A DNA stretch of 64,000 bases. Source: Talinum fruticosum (taxonomy: Eukaryota > Streptophyta > Magnoliopsida > Caryophyllales > Talinaceae). Every line of letters begins with the position of its first letter. Positions within the stretch are counted from its first letter, which is position 1. Positions 20,990-31,604 of the stretch are shown one piece after another. The position numbers and the translations under genes are program-made. The notes beneath the pieces are model-generated. The model had not been told where the DNA came from, did no database searches, and saw only the letters and a program-made list of their open reading frames with translations. The stretch covers positions 4,580,501 to 4,644,500 of the forward strand of contig JAITYX010000040.1 of NCBI GenBank assembly GCA_021018815.1, in the 5' to 3' direction.

Positions 20990-23504
20990 ATGTCCGGAAG
21001 AAAAGCTCATCCAATCTGGAAGAACCCGAGCTGAGAAGTTAGCCCATGACAATTATATAGAGCGAGAATGGCAACCATATGACAAGTGGAGCCCAAATGA
21101 TCTCTTGGTAGAGGCCCGGAATCACGTATCCTCGCTCACCATTACTCAATCGGTAAGCTTATTGGCTTAAGCCTCTAAATTTGCTCACTTAGAGTAGTCC
21201 TTCTACTAAAAAATCTTATTGGATTTTCATCTTACATAAGGGCTCAATTCGAAGTAGCGGGGTAATTCCAAAATTTATGGGGACATATAGAGAGAGGAAC
21301 TACCCTTTAGAAGACATCATGAATAATGTCGAGTTTAGTTCCCTTTTACTACTTTGAGTCATTTGTGTGACAAGAAAGAGCGAGAACAAACTAGGGCTAC
21401 TAGTGAGCACTTTTGGGATACCACTAACACCTCCCATCTTCCTTTCGGGAGATTACCATTACACCTTTTGATTTTGCCATTTTGTCGGTCGGGGCTTCTT
21501 GGTTGAGCCTCTAGTTTACTACCGAAACTTGTACAAAGCCGTGATCTGTCTACATCAACTTTTCGGTCGTATGAATAGTAGATTTCCGGGGAGAACTTCT
21601 TTATATATACCCTTCTTTTTGATGCTTCGAGGATGTTGAGTTTTGGGCTCGACATATACCTCAACAACAAGTCCGAGTCATTCTTGCTCTCTTGCTAAGC
21701 ACATGCCTCTTCTTCGATCAAGCTTCAAAAGTGCATGTTCACTATTTGGTGAAGTTGGCGGACTTTGATAAGATTAGGGAGCTTAATTCGGGTGCACCCG
21801 TTTATACTTACCTTATAGGGGATTTACATGCCGATGTGAGGCATACTAATGGTGAGAAGGACTTGACCAATTGTCTTCCCTTGCGTGGCTTGTGGAAGAT
21901 CATTACGGTATGCTCTATTTCTTCACTTGTTTCCAACATATTCTTATCTTGTGTGGATAAAAATCTCACTTGTCTTGTAAAATTATAGATGTGGTTGTAT
22001 AAATATTTTCCATGCCTTTCACCCGACTCAACGAATTACCCTACATTTCCAGCCTTCGTATCATGGGGCGAAGATCTATCTTTGACAACCCAAAGCCTAT
22101 GACCTAGGCTTCTTGAGGTTCGTTCTTAATCACGTGGTTTCGGTAGGTCTCTGCCAAGCTTTCGATTTAACTCAAAATATAGTCTAGAAAAATTTCCTTC
22201 AATGTCCATTTTGCTACCCCGACCCACGGCTTGTGGTGGGCCTTATGAGCTCGGCCGTGGCCGGCACCTACCTGGGCCGGGCGTGTTCACGTGCCCGTTT
22301 TCTTTTGTTCCTTTGAATGTTTCCTTATGGGTCTCGTGTGTGACGACCCATTTTCACCAATGGGCCTAACTTCAACTCCCTCCAAGTGCGGGCATTGCAT
22401 GGGAGTTGAGCGAGAGAAGGATCTTGTTTGAAGGTTCTTTCGGGTTTTGTTGGTACCTTGGTGAGCGAGTCACTCCACAAATTCACGACAACACATAGCC
22501 TCCATTCGTTCCTTATGATCCGCCTCGGATCATGCTCGCTTCCATTCCCTTTCTTAACAAGAACAAGGGAAAGCAACCACCGGGTATCCTTAAGCCCAGT
22601 TCTTAAATTTGTACATATCCTATGCGTACCATTTGGGACAAATTATGATCCGATTGGTGAGCTTCCATCTCTTTTCTTATTTATGTAGTTGAATTTCTTG
22701 TATTGAAATTAACTTCAACTTTTGTAGTTCATCCCGGAGGATATCCATATCCCTAGTCTTGATGTGGATGTCTCTCCATCCGGGAAATCTCCTCGTTATA
22801 TAAGGATTCTTGAACTTTCGGAAGAGGAGTGTGTGGGGCATCCTCACCCTATAAATTGGCAAGGGGTAAGAGTTTCATGCTTTTTATTTTTAGCCGCATG
22901 CTAAAAGTGTCTTGGTAATTGCCGTTAAATTTTATAGAATGACCGGGCATAATCTTGGATCGTGTCCATCGATTCCGATCCGCCCTTAGGGCTATCCGTG
23001 GCTTATTCTCGGGGAAGACTTTCTAAATCTTCCGGGTGTAGTAGTTAGTGTGGATGCTAATTTTATTGAGATTTTAGTAAAAATGCTAATTACTCCATTG
23101 TTTTGCATAGGCATCGCTCTAGAACGTCTTCGTCGGGAGGTCTTCTTAGTGCACCGGGGCCTCAAACGCAGTCATCTTGCCAACAAGCGCCCTCGGGTAG
23201 TACATCTAGAGCAGGTAGTTTTCGGCGTTCTTCATGGTGTGCACAACATAGGAGTGCTTATGAAGCGGGGCCTCGCTTTTCTAAAGAGTGTATGGATATC
23301 CCGCCTCTTTAAGCACTTGATCATCATGGAAACCCGATTGACTTCCACCGGGCGTCTTATAGTGGGCCTTCTCATGGAGCTTGTCCATCTTAGGACCACA
23401 GGGCTAGCTCTTCACAAGGAGGTGGAGACGGTTGGTTTTCCACATCCATCTCGGAGGACTTTGACAACTATCTCTTTGATGATGCTTCCGATGACGAAGA
23501 TTAG
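20990..23504 (+). pseudogene. Antisense intron-containing plant-mobile-domain (PMD) gene in a Tat-type element
   Basis: Lies opposite to the retrotransposon, between its integrase and 3' LTR. Proposed exons: 20990-21152, about 21241-21907, 21989-22656, 22728-22865, 22938 to about 23040, and 23111-23504. The introns have GT..AG borders (GTAAGC, GTATGC..TTATAG, GTGAGC..TTGTAG, GTAAGA..TTATAG, ..TGCATAG). Exon 2 has the PMD hallmarks: an LPFREITITPF-like strand, LALLLSTCLFFDQASKVHV, FDKIRELNSGAPVYTYLIGD and PLRGLWKIIT, continued across the intron by MWLYKYFP. The C-terminus is Ser-rich, then acidic (DNYLFDDASDDED, stop at 23502). Frameshifts near 21030 and stops at about 21356, 22950 and 23310 show decay. 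PMD (aminotransferase-like, PF10536 type) genes occur in plants alone and as antisense ORFs of Tat elements. Molecular function unknown. Confidence 0.75.
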
Positions 23505-24030
23505 TCGACCCCTTGTAGGGTTCTTTTATTTTTAATGTTTGATGTTTTGTGAACCTTTGACTCTATACAATGAGATGAATACAAGGACTCAATTCTAGAA
23601 ATGATTTCTTTTATTAATATGATGTAAAAATTTTATGGAAAATTACAAAGACGAATCGAAAACAATTGCACTAGCCTCCATTCCCCCAAAAGAAAATCAT
23701 AAAAATGAAAATGGGAATTTTTAAGTGCACGGTCAAAATAATTGAGCTTGACCGAAAATGGGCCAGGGTAGGAACAAATAATGGCCTAAGGAATACTCGA
23801 GGCCAAAATAAATAAGGCGAGATCGACCGGTCTAGACGGCACTGGTCGGCGCCTGTCACGCTAGAAACCGAGGGGCTAGCGGTCGTCGGTAGTGTGGCGT
23901 AGTAGGACTCTTGAACCTTGAAGCTACTATAAATTGGACCCTCTCGTTGGACGCCGAAAATCAAGGCTTCGAACTTTCTTACGCATTTCTATCGAAAAAC
24001 GAGTCCTAAAAATTCTATGGTGCTTTCTAT
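23505..24030. other. Spacer between two antisense gene-like regions
   Basis: Non-coding. 23540-23660 (GAGATGAATACAAGGACTC, then a TTCTTTTATTAA word) is similar to 36590-36690 in internal2, so both copies once carried the same 3' region. The rest shows no recognisable feature. Confidence 0.5.
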
Positions 24031-24049
24031 TCCCTTCTTGTTTTCAAAG

Positions 24050-25560
24050 ATGAATTACATGACTAGATTATCCCGTTGTATGCATGAGATCACGAATGTT
24101 GAGAGGGTAGGATTGTCCTAATATGGGCTGAATACCCTATTCAACATTCGATAGGTGAAAGTCTATTGGATTTTCTTAAGGGCTGCTTGTGGCCTATTGG
24201 GATTCACATTATCATATTTTCATGTTTGGGGATAAGGAATTGTGTCCCCGCCTAAAGAATTTGATGCTATTCCGGGCATCCAACGTCGTATGAAACCTAT
24301 TATGCCCAAATCCTCTTAGAACATGCATGAAACCTACTACGCCTTCTAAAGCTGAATAGTAGGAACCTAGGTTGGATTCTTATTGGGGATCGGGGGACTT
24401 AATGAATCCGATGAAGCATTACCGCTTGATATACTCGTCATTAGAGTCCATCTTCATTTCGAGACATAGAGCCGTTATCACCTGTCCGATAAATGGTTTT
24501 CTACTAGTAAGAATCCTCGAGGATTTGGCGCCCATGGCACTAGTGAGCTTTGTTGAGCAGTTGGAGGATTACTTGTTCCCTAACCCCACTTATAGTCACC
24601 GAAACCATAATGGGGCCGGACTTGGTAGAAGCCAATCCTAATGAAGACTTTGTTGGGAGTCCCCGTTATTGTAGGTGGGAAGAAAATAATAATCGAGATC
24701 AACAGTAAGACAAGGTTGGCGGCGTTGTTCATGGGGCGGTAGTCCGGGATCGCCTAGGCAAAAAGCCTCCGACTTTTTCACCTAAAGTCGTGGTTTTTCG
24801 TCCTTTCGCTCTAATTTTCTTTTATTTTTCGCTCCTGTTGGACCGTAAATATGGTTGAATTTGACCGTGGAGGACTCTTATGCTTTTTCTATATGTTGTA
24901 TGTAGATTTGGTTAATGGAGCACCTTCAACCGATTCAAGCTCCAACAAGAGTGGACTTATATCTGTTGACACACTTCGTCGCCAGGCTGACTGGATGTGG
25001 TAATCGATCACTCAGCTTCCTGGTGGGAAGATTAGCTTAAAAACCATAGTAGTACCTTTGAATGGTACATTAAACACTAGAAAGTGTCCCAATTTAGGAT
25101 ACATACTATACATCAACCCTTTCTATGCGTACGGGGCTAAAAATCCTTCCTTGACCGTGTATTGCGACAAATGGGATGAGAGCATGCAATCCCTTATCTA
25201 GACTCGTGTCTAGCCTGCTACCTTCGAACTATTTGAAGGTTTTGGTAGTTTTAGGCGAATTAAGTCCTCGCTCGAATATTGGATGAACTCGTCGAAGTTG
25301 TTAAAACCCGTGGATGAGCGGACCATTAGAATATCTCGTATATTATCCGGAGTGGATAATGGAAATAAACCCTTAACGTCCGAAGGCACTCGAAGGCTCG
25401 AGAGCTGGATCCCAAGAAGCTGCTCCCACTGTTGCTCTTCTCCAAATCCGCGAAGTAAACCCTCGGATTGATGAACGAGCCTGCGAAGGGTATCCGAGGC
25501 TAAAAAGGCTTAAGAGAGGAGGGCCCGCATAATGGAGCCTAGTGATATGAACGGCGATAA
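24050..25560 (+). pseudogene. Second antisense gene-like remnant, plant transposon-associated domain of unknown function
   Basis: Continuing on the + strand after the PMD gene. Around 24195-24260 one frame reads YWDSHYHIFMFGDKELCP, the WDPxxHxFxFGxxELCP-type block seen in a family of plant proteins of unknown function (DUF7745-like) common in repeat-rich genomes. 24372-24641 encodes LEDLAPMALVSFVEQLEDYL, and 24905-25100 gives WLMEHLQPIQAPTRVDLYLL. Introns or frameshifts separate the pieces. I could not build a continuous model. The family name is tentative; the coding character and orientation are better supported. Confidence 0.4.
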
Positions 25561-25985
25561 AGTGAAAATAGACTAGGGTTTAGAGAGAATATTTAGGAGA
25601 AATAAAAGAATTTTAGGAAGCCTAGTTTTACCTCTTTAGAATAATTTATTATTTTACAAGTAGCATGCTTGTTTTTTTCCCTTTTATTAGCTATGTATTC
25701 AGGTAAGTAGTAGGCTTACCTTTCATTAATAAAAGTAAAAAGAAAGTTTTATGCTTACTATTATGCTTTATCATTATTTTCTCTCATTTACGGGAGTAAA
25801 TAAATTTAGACCGCTCTTAAAAATTAATTAAAACAATTGAAGAATTAATTAAACCAATGGACCGTCTATTTGGACTTCCCACAATAAAACAACAAGTAAT
25901 TAAGTGGTCTAATTGGACCGTCGAAATAAATATTTACAAAAACCAAGGGGCAATTGCCTAGCCGGCTAGTACACTATCGCTCGGG
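25561..25985. other. A/T-rich spacer 3' of integrase in internal1
   Basis: No coding signal. Contains repeated AATTAATTAA words and homonucleotide runs. It is the region between the antisense gene-like sequences and the end of the - strand integrase. Confidence 0.45.
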
Positions 25986-25989
25986 TGGT

Positions 25990-26700
25990 AGTTGGAACCT
26001 ACCATCTCGCGGCCTGGTTAGGCCGAGCTTGGCCGATTACGCCATAAACATAGATTTCTTAAGCTGATCCAAGTTTGTGTAATAAAAGATTTCTTCCCCA
26101 TCCAAATAAGTCAATTATACCGCTCATTCCGGCGGTATTTGACTAAGTACAAATGGGCCTTGCCGGCTTGGCCTCAACTTTCCTCAAGGATCCTAGATTA
26201 GTGCTCTAATTTCCTTAGTAACCAAATCCCGAACTTGCAAATTACAAGGCTTTACTTTCTTGTTAAATGCCCTTGATATACGTGCTTGGTATATTTGGAC
26301 ATTATGTAAGGCATTAAGGGCCTTTCATCAAGCAACACGAACTCTTCATAGCGTGCCTTAGCCTATTCTCGCTTACGGAATCTAACTCTCAACAATGATT
26401 TGTAAGAAGGGAATGGTAATCTCTATTGGAAGGATTGTTTCCATGCCATACACTAGGGAGTAGGGTGTTGCTAACGTAGAGGTTCCGATAGAAGTCCAAT
26501 AGCCCTATAAAGCGAAAGGCAACTCGTGAGGCGAATCCTTATAGTCGACAACCATCTTCTCCATTATTTTGCGAAAGTTTTTGTTAGTAGCCTTGACTGT
26601 TCTGTTGGTCCGAGGGTGATAGGGAGAAGATATTTGGTGTTTGATCTTATATTTTTACAGTAGCTCTGCTACTTCCTTATGGAAGTGACTACCATGATTC
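25990..26700 (-). pseudogene. Gypsy integrase C-terminal part, internal1
   Basis: Read on the - strand: YKIKHQISSPYHPRTN, then KATNKNFRKIMEKMV, KDSPHELPFAL and ATPYSLVYGMETILPIEI, followed towards 26000 by a decayed C-terminal region. This is the typical gypsy end of the integrase core (SSPYxPQTNGAVEAANKN). The catalytic Glu of the DDE triad is Lys here (codon at 26592-26594), so the enzyme is dead. The N-terminal half of integrase is missing: upstream sequence switches near 26705 directly to protease. Confidence 0.85.
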
Positions 26701-26704
26701 CTTA

Positions 26705-27090
26705 GAGGTGATAGTAGCATGGAGATTGTCACCCTTGACGATTATGACTTGACCGTTAATGATCATCTTAATCTTTTGCTGCAGTGTAGAGGGCACTCGC
26801 TTGATGATCATGTAACCATGGGTGTCCTAGTAGCGAGGTTAAATGTGGTCGAGATGTGTGAGACTTGAAAATCAATGTTCTTTACCATTTAATTGGTAGA
26901 GTTACTATCCCTACGACCATCCTTTCGGAATTGTCATAGGCTCGATGATGAAGAATTTGTTTAGAGAGTTGTTGCTATTTGATACCTAACCTTTTGGTCG
27001 TCCTCGAAGGACAAACGTCCACAGTTGATCCGTTGTCCATCGGTGTTAAGGGAATGAAATTGTGAATACATAGACGTCTTCTTCATCACT
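26705..27090 (-). pseudogene. Protease region, internal1
   Basis: The - strand near 27060-27000 reads IPLTPMDNGSTVDVCPSR, the active-site block (DNGS) of the Tat-type protease. Downstream the block before 26760 matches the VPSTLQQKIKMIINGQVI segment that follows the protease in elements A and B. At about 26705 it is fused to integrase C-terminus. RT, RNase H and half of integrase are deleted. Confidence 0.75.
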
Positions 27091-27094
27091 TATC

Positions 27095-28860
27095 TACAAT
27101 CCCTGGACTTCAATTTCTACAAATTATGTTGTCCGGATCAAGTAAGGAATTGAATTTCCGGACCCTTTGGTTTTCTCCAAAAGTCTTCTTCTTCTAAGGG
27201 TGGTTTGCCCAAGAAGTCATCGTCATCATTATTATCTTTGGTTTCATAGATGTCTTCTTCATCACTTACCCACAATCCATGGACTTTCGGAACTAGAGGA
27301 GGAAAGCTAAGAAGTGCTTTGGAGTCATGGATGTCTTGAATAAAGACAGATGAGTCCCATTGACCTAGAATGTGTTCGGAAAATATAGCTAAGGTACCGC
27401 TAAAAGGATTGTTGTTGTTACTGGGTTTCGGGCAGCCTTAGTAAGAAGGAGTTGACCATTGTGGAGCATAGTCTCCAGCTTGTTCTTGAATGTCCAACAT
27501 TGTTTGATATCATATCCTTGTGCACGATGGTATTTGCGAGAATTTTCCTGCGTCCTAGTTTTTAGACTATTTCATAGTTTCGATTCTCGCTCTTATGGGT
27601 GGAAATTCCGTATTCCATTTGGCCAACAAAAGGTCAAGGGCTTGAGCGTATGTGGTATTAATTGGAGTGTAGTCATTATACCTGTTGAGGGCATTGAAAT
27701 CGCACCCTGCTAGTATTGCCTTGGTTGGAGATTTTCTTATCTTTGGATCGATAATTATGTCTATACCCCCTCACGACTTTTGTGGTCGTGGTAGAAATCT
27801 CTTCTTCTATCAACATGGCGGCATATCTAAGGGTTAAGAAGCTCATGAACGGTTGGAATTTTAGATGCCGATTGTAGGCGAGCTAACAGTTCTTCATGAT
27901 GATCCGTACTTGGTCCTGTCTTGGAAGGTCGGTCTACCATGTTGGCAGCCTTTACCCTTTATCCTATGAGAAAGTATGTATAGCTCTCTTTCTCGCCTTG
28001 CTTGATCAACTTCAACTCTCTAAGTGTTACGGGTAGATTAGTGTTATAAGAGTATTGATGTAAGAACTCCTTACATGGATCGATCCAATTGGTGGTGACC
28101 TTGCATGGGTCAACTGTGTTATACCACTTCATTGCGTCGGTGTCGAAAGTCCATGGGAAGATGATGTGGTAAATGTCTTCCGGTATGTTCTTAAGATTCA
28201 TTGCTCTTAAGAAGTTGCGAACATTTTGATGGGGATTCTCGGAACCTCGAAATTTGATGTCGGGCATAGTGAACTTAGGGGATAGTTTTCCTTTGGGGAT
28301 GAAAGTGAATCCACATGGTCAAAGTAGTGATTACCGAACATGGATGACTCCCTTAACATTTGTTCTATCCGATCTATGTATGGATCGGGTTTTGATTCGT
28401 GTTTGGGACTGCATGGAGGAGATGGACTAGGTGGAGGGGAGGATCTTCTCTTCTTAATCGTTCTTCTTCCTCGGCTCTCTTACTATCATCAATAGATCTT
28501 AGGATAACCTTAAGATCAACCGATATAGACTCTATTTTCTCGATCCTAAGCCTCAATCCTAACTTCCATCTTGGCTGAGGTTTCATTAAGCAAGGCAAGG
28601 ATAGAGGATTGTTCTGGTGTTCCTTCCATTGGAGGGGAATTCTTCTTAGGTACTATGCTATGACGGAAAATAGATCGAACCGGTGTGGTATGCACCGAAG
28701 TATATCGAGCTCCTTGTTGAGGCGTTCTAACCTTTTGGAGCTCGGATTCGATGGTAATCAATTGCAGTAGACTTCCCTATTATGTAGCCCAAAGGATGAT
28801 GCTTAGGACCATATAAAAGAAAACCACTCTTGGGAGGAAGGGGCTTAAGTGCGAGACCGG
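27095..28860 (-). pseudogene. Tat-type gag, internal1
   Basis: Longest clean segment at 27959-28267 (- strand): MPDIKFRGSENPHQNVRNF, IPEDIYHIIFPWTFDTDAMK, EFLHQYSYNTNLPVTLRELK. Upstream at 28546-28761 is the N-terminal helical part (SSILALLNETSAKMEVRIEA). The zinc knuckle near 27490-27540 reads ENSRKYHRAQGYDIKQCW: the first Cys is Arg and the His is Tyr, so metal binding is lost. Same order as gag in elements A and B. Multiple stops. Confidence 0.85.
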
Positions 28861-29867
28861 AAGGAACTAAGAATGCTCTTTATTTCGATGCACATAAAGA
28901 ATGCAAAACAAATGAAATGTATAAATGATGCTTATGACTTAACATGGAATGATTTTGTGATTTGGCTAATGCATGATTGGAATGCATAAATGATTGTTCC
29001 TAACTTAAGATGGATTTATTTTGGCTAAATGAAAAATGAGAAATGAAAAGTAGACTCACCTAATTTGAGATGAATTTTGTTGTGGCTAAATGAGAAATTA
29101 AAAAAATGGATTAACCTAATTTGAGATGAATTTTATTTTGGCTAAATGCAAAATAAAAATGGAAATGCAAAATAGTCTCAGCTAATTTGAGATGAATTTT
29201 ATTTTGACTAAATGGGAGATGAAAATGGAAATGCAAAATACGGAACATAAAAAAGTAGGTCAAAATCTAAAAACTATATGACTTTAGAGATAGAGGAGAC
29301 CTCGATAGGACCCTTCTAGACCGACAAGAGGTTACTATCTAGACAGCCTAAACCAGGAAAGGTTTTAGGATGACTCGTAAATGCAATTAATTGACCGACT
29401 TAAAAGGGAAAGGTAATTTTTGAATTTGGCTACAAATGCTCATAATGGACCGACTTTAAGAAATTATTTATGGTGTTTTATTTAAAAACAATCACACTCA
29501 TCCAGGCATACAAATGAAGAGATAAGGTGCCACCTAGAGACCAAAGGTCTCATAGTCCGAGAATTTAGTCCTCCATGGGGTGCGCAGTAGGAAATAACAT
29601 TGAATCCTAGATGCCTCTCGGTGAGCCAAGAGTGTGTGCTATGAGAGAAGAGGTATCGCCTCTATTGACGATCAAGCCTAGTTGGGCCCATCCGGGATGC
29701 GGTGGGAGCCTCCTCCAAATTTTTTTGTAAAGGGGTAAAGCCTAACACTCACCAACAAAAATTAAACTATGTTCATGGTTACTCAAAATGCAGGATACCT
29801 AATGCAAATACATTATTAAAACTCACTACTCAAATTTTCAAGTTTCGCCCTCTTAACAAGTGATTTG
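28861..29867 (-). other. 5' leader of internal1 with tandem repeat
   Basis: Non-coding leader between primer site and gag. 28950-29260 holds about four copies of a 50-90 bp repeat around TTTGAGATGAATTTTATTTT / GGCTAAATG. 29490-29760 is a conserved block shared with 38890-39190 (internal2) and 44700-44900 (element B): the 'AGGCATAcAAATGAAGAG' and 'CAAGCCTAGTTGGGCCCA' words. Confidence 0.7.
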
Positions 29868-29885
29868 TCCTTAGTGGAGTCACCA
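29868..29885 (-). promoter_or_regulatory. Primer binding site of internal1
   Basis: Read on the - strand, TGGTGACTCCACTAAGGA follows the LTR end CCTACA by one base. A TGGCGACTCC-type primer site is usual for Tat/Ogre elements. I leave the tRNA unnamed because I cannot match it with certainty. Confidence 0.75.
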
Positions 29886-31604
29886 CTGTAGGAACCACGG
29901 TTGGGACTCGGTTGAGTTTCCCCATGAATGTCGGGTCTGTTTTTTAAAGATTATTTTTGAAGATAGTTTTTGAAATTTTTTTTTTAAAAATGGGGATGAA
30001 CCTTTTATTAAGATTTCCGAATTTTATAATCTTATTTAAAATGAAATAGGTAAAGTTTGAATGACGGTTTTATTAGTGATTTTATTTTAGAAATTAGTTT
30101 TAGAAGTTCCGGGATATTCTTTCTTAACCAAAAAATAAAGAAAATTAGGGCTTTTTGTTTTTGCAGGTGAGGCTTTAGGGCTAAACGGGTGTGAGAACAC
30201 TAATTTGGACCCCGAGGCTTACCTTCGACCACACTGGTGCGAGCGACAGCCCACGCATGGTGGTAGATGGCGCCGATCAGGGGCCACGGTTGAGGAAGTT
30301 AGCCTCGGCCTCTAGCCTTGCTAGCGAGATCCAGAATTTTTTTTTTTTTATGGTTTAGTCAAAAATAGCCGAGAAGTAAATATGGAAGAAATAAATCGAA
30401 AGGGAGTCACCGGTTTTCTAATCTTAGTATGGGAGAAACTATGACTAAAAAGATTACAAATGACTCCATCCATCATAGAACCGAGATTCGGATTCGAGGA
30501 CGAGGGTACGAAATGTAAGGATAAGCCCTTTCGTTCCGCCCGTCAAACGATGACCATTACTAGTTTGAGTAGTGAATCAAAATAATGCATTAAACACAAG
30601 CATGAAACAGGTGATACGGAATTAAAGGCAACCAAAACAGGATAATGAAAGCGGTAAAGGCAAATATGAAAAGTGATAAAGAACTTAAAAGCAAAAAAAA
30701 AAAAGAAAAGCGAAAGAAAAGAAAGTGAAAACTAAAAAGGTTACATCGGGCAGGGAGGAAATAAAAGCGATACAACTTTCTCCACAATACCGAAAACAAT
30801 AAATAAAATAAATAAGTAAATCATGATTTGAAGAACGATTTGGTGCCCTCGGGTTGTCCCACCTACCGATCCGGATATCAAATCCGGATCTATTGATGCG
30901 ATGACAATGAATTGAAGGGGCTTTTTGTAAGTATTTTGTGGAGATAGGTAGGTAGAAAAAGGACTGATGGAGTTTTAGGTTCGGATGGAATTGGAATGAC
31001 GAGTAGAAAAGGAATAGGCCGAAAAGAAACCAAGAGATCAAAATACAAAAAGGAGTATTCGATCGCACTTTGTCAAGTTTCGGTAGTGTGATGGTAAGGT
31101 ATGATCCGTGTGCGGAATGAGAGCCTAAGCTATCTATTTATATCGATAAGGCTAGGTGAAAAATGACCTAGGGTTAGCTCTCGACCAACGGTCCAGAATC
31201 GGCTATAAAAACGGGCCAGGGAAAACAAAAGATTGAACCGAGATAAAATCGGATAAAACTGGATAGAATCGGGGAAGGGGGCGCCGGCCACCCGGTGTTA
31301 TCCTTGAGTTTTGTGCCCCTTTCCTACTGCAATAGGAATCTTAAGGAAAACGCGACGTTTCGAGTAAAATAACCCGGTAAGGGGCGCAGGCCACACGACG
31401 TCGTTTTGAGGATTTGAGCTTCGTGTCTCCGGCGGACTGTCTTGGAGCAAAACGTAGCACGTTGATGCTTGTGATCATGAAATGCAACACCTAATTTCCT
31501 CTTGATGTCTTCGACTCCTTGCCCGGTTGGAAAAAAGTGAAACGCAGTGTTTTAAGCACTGGAATTTCCCTATACATGGCACCGGACTCCGTTAAGTGTG
31601 AAGG

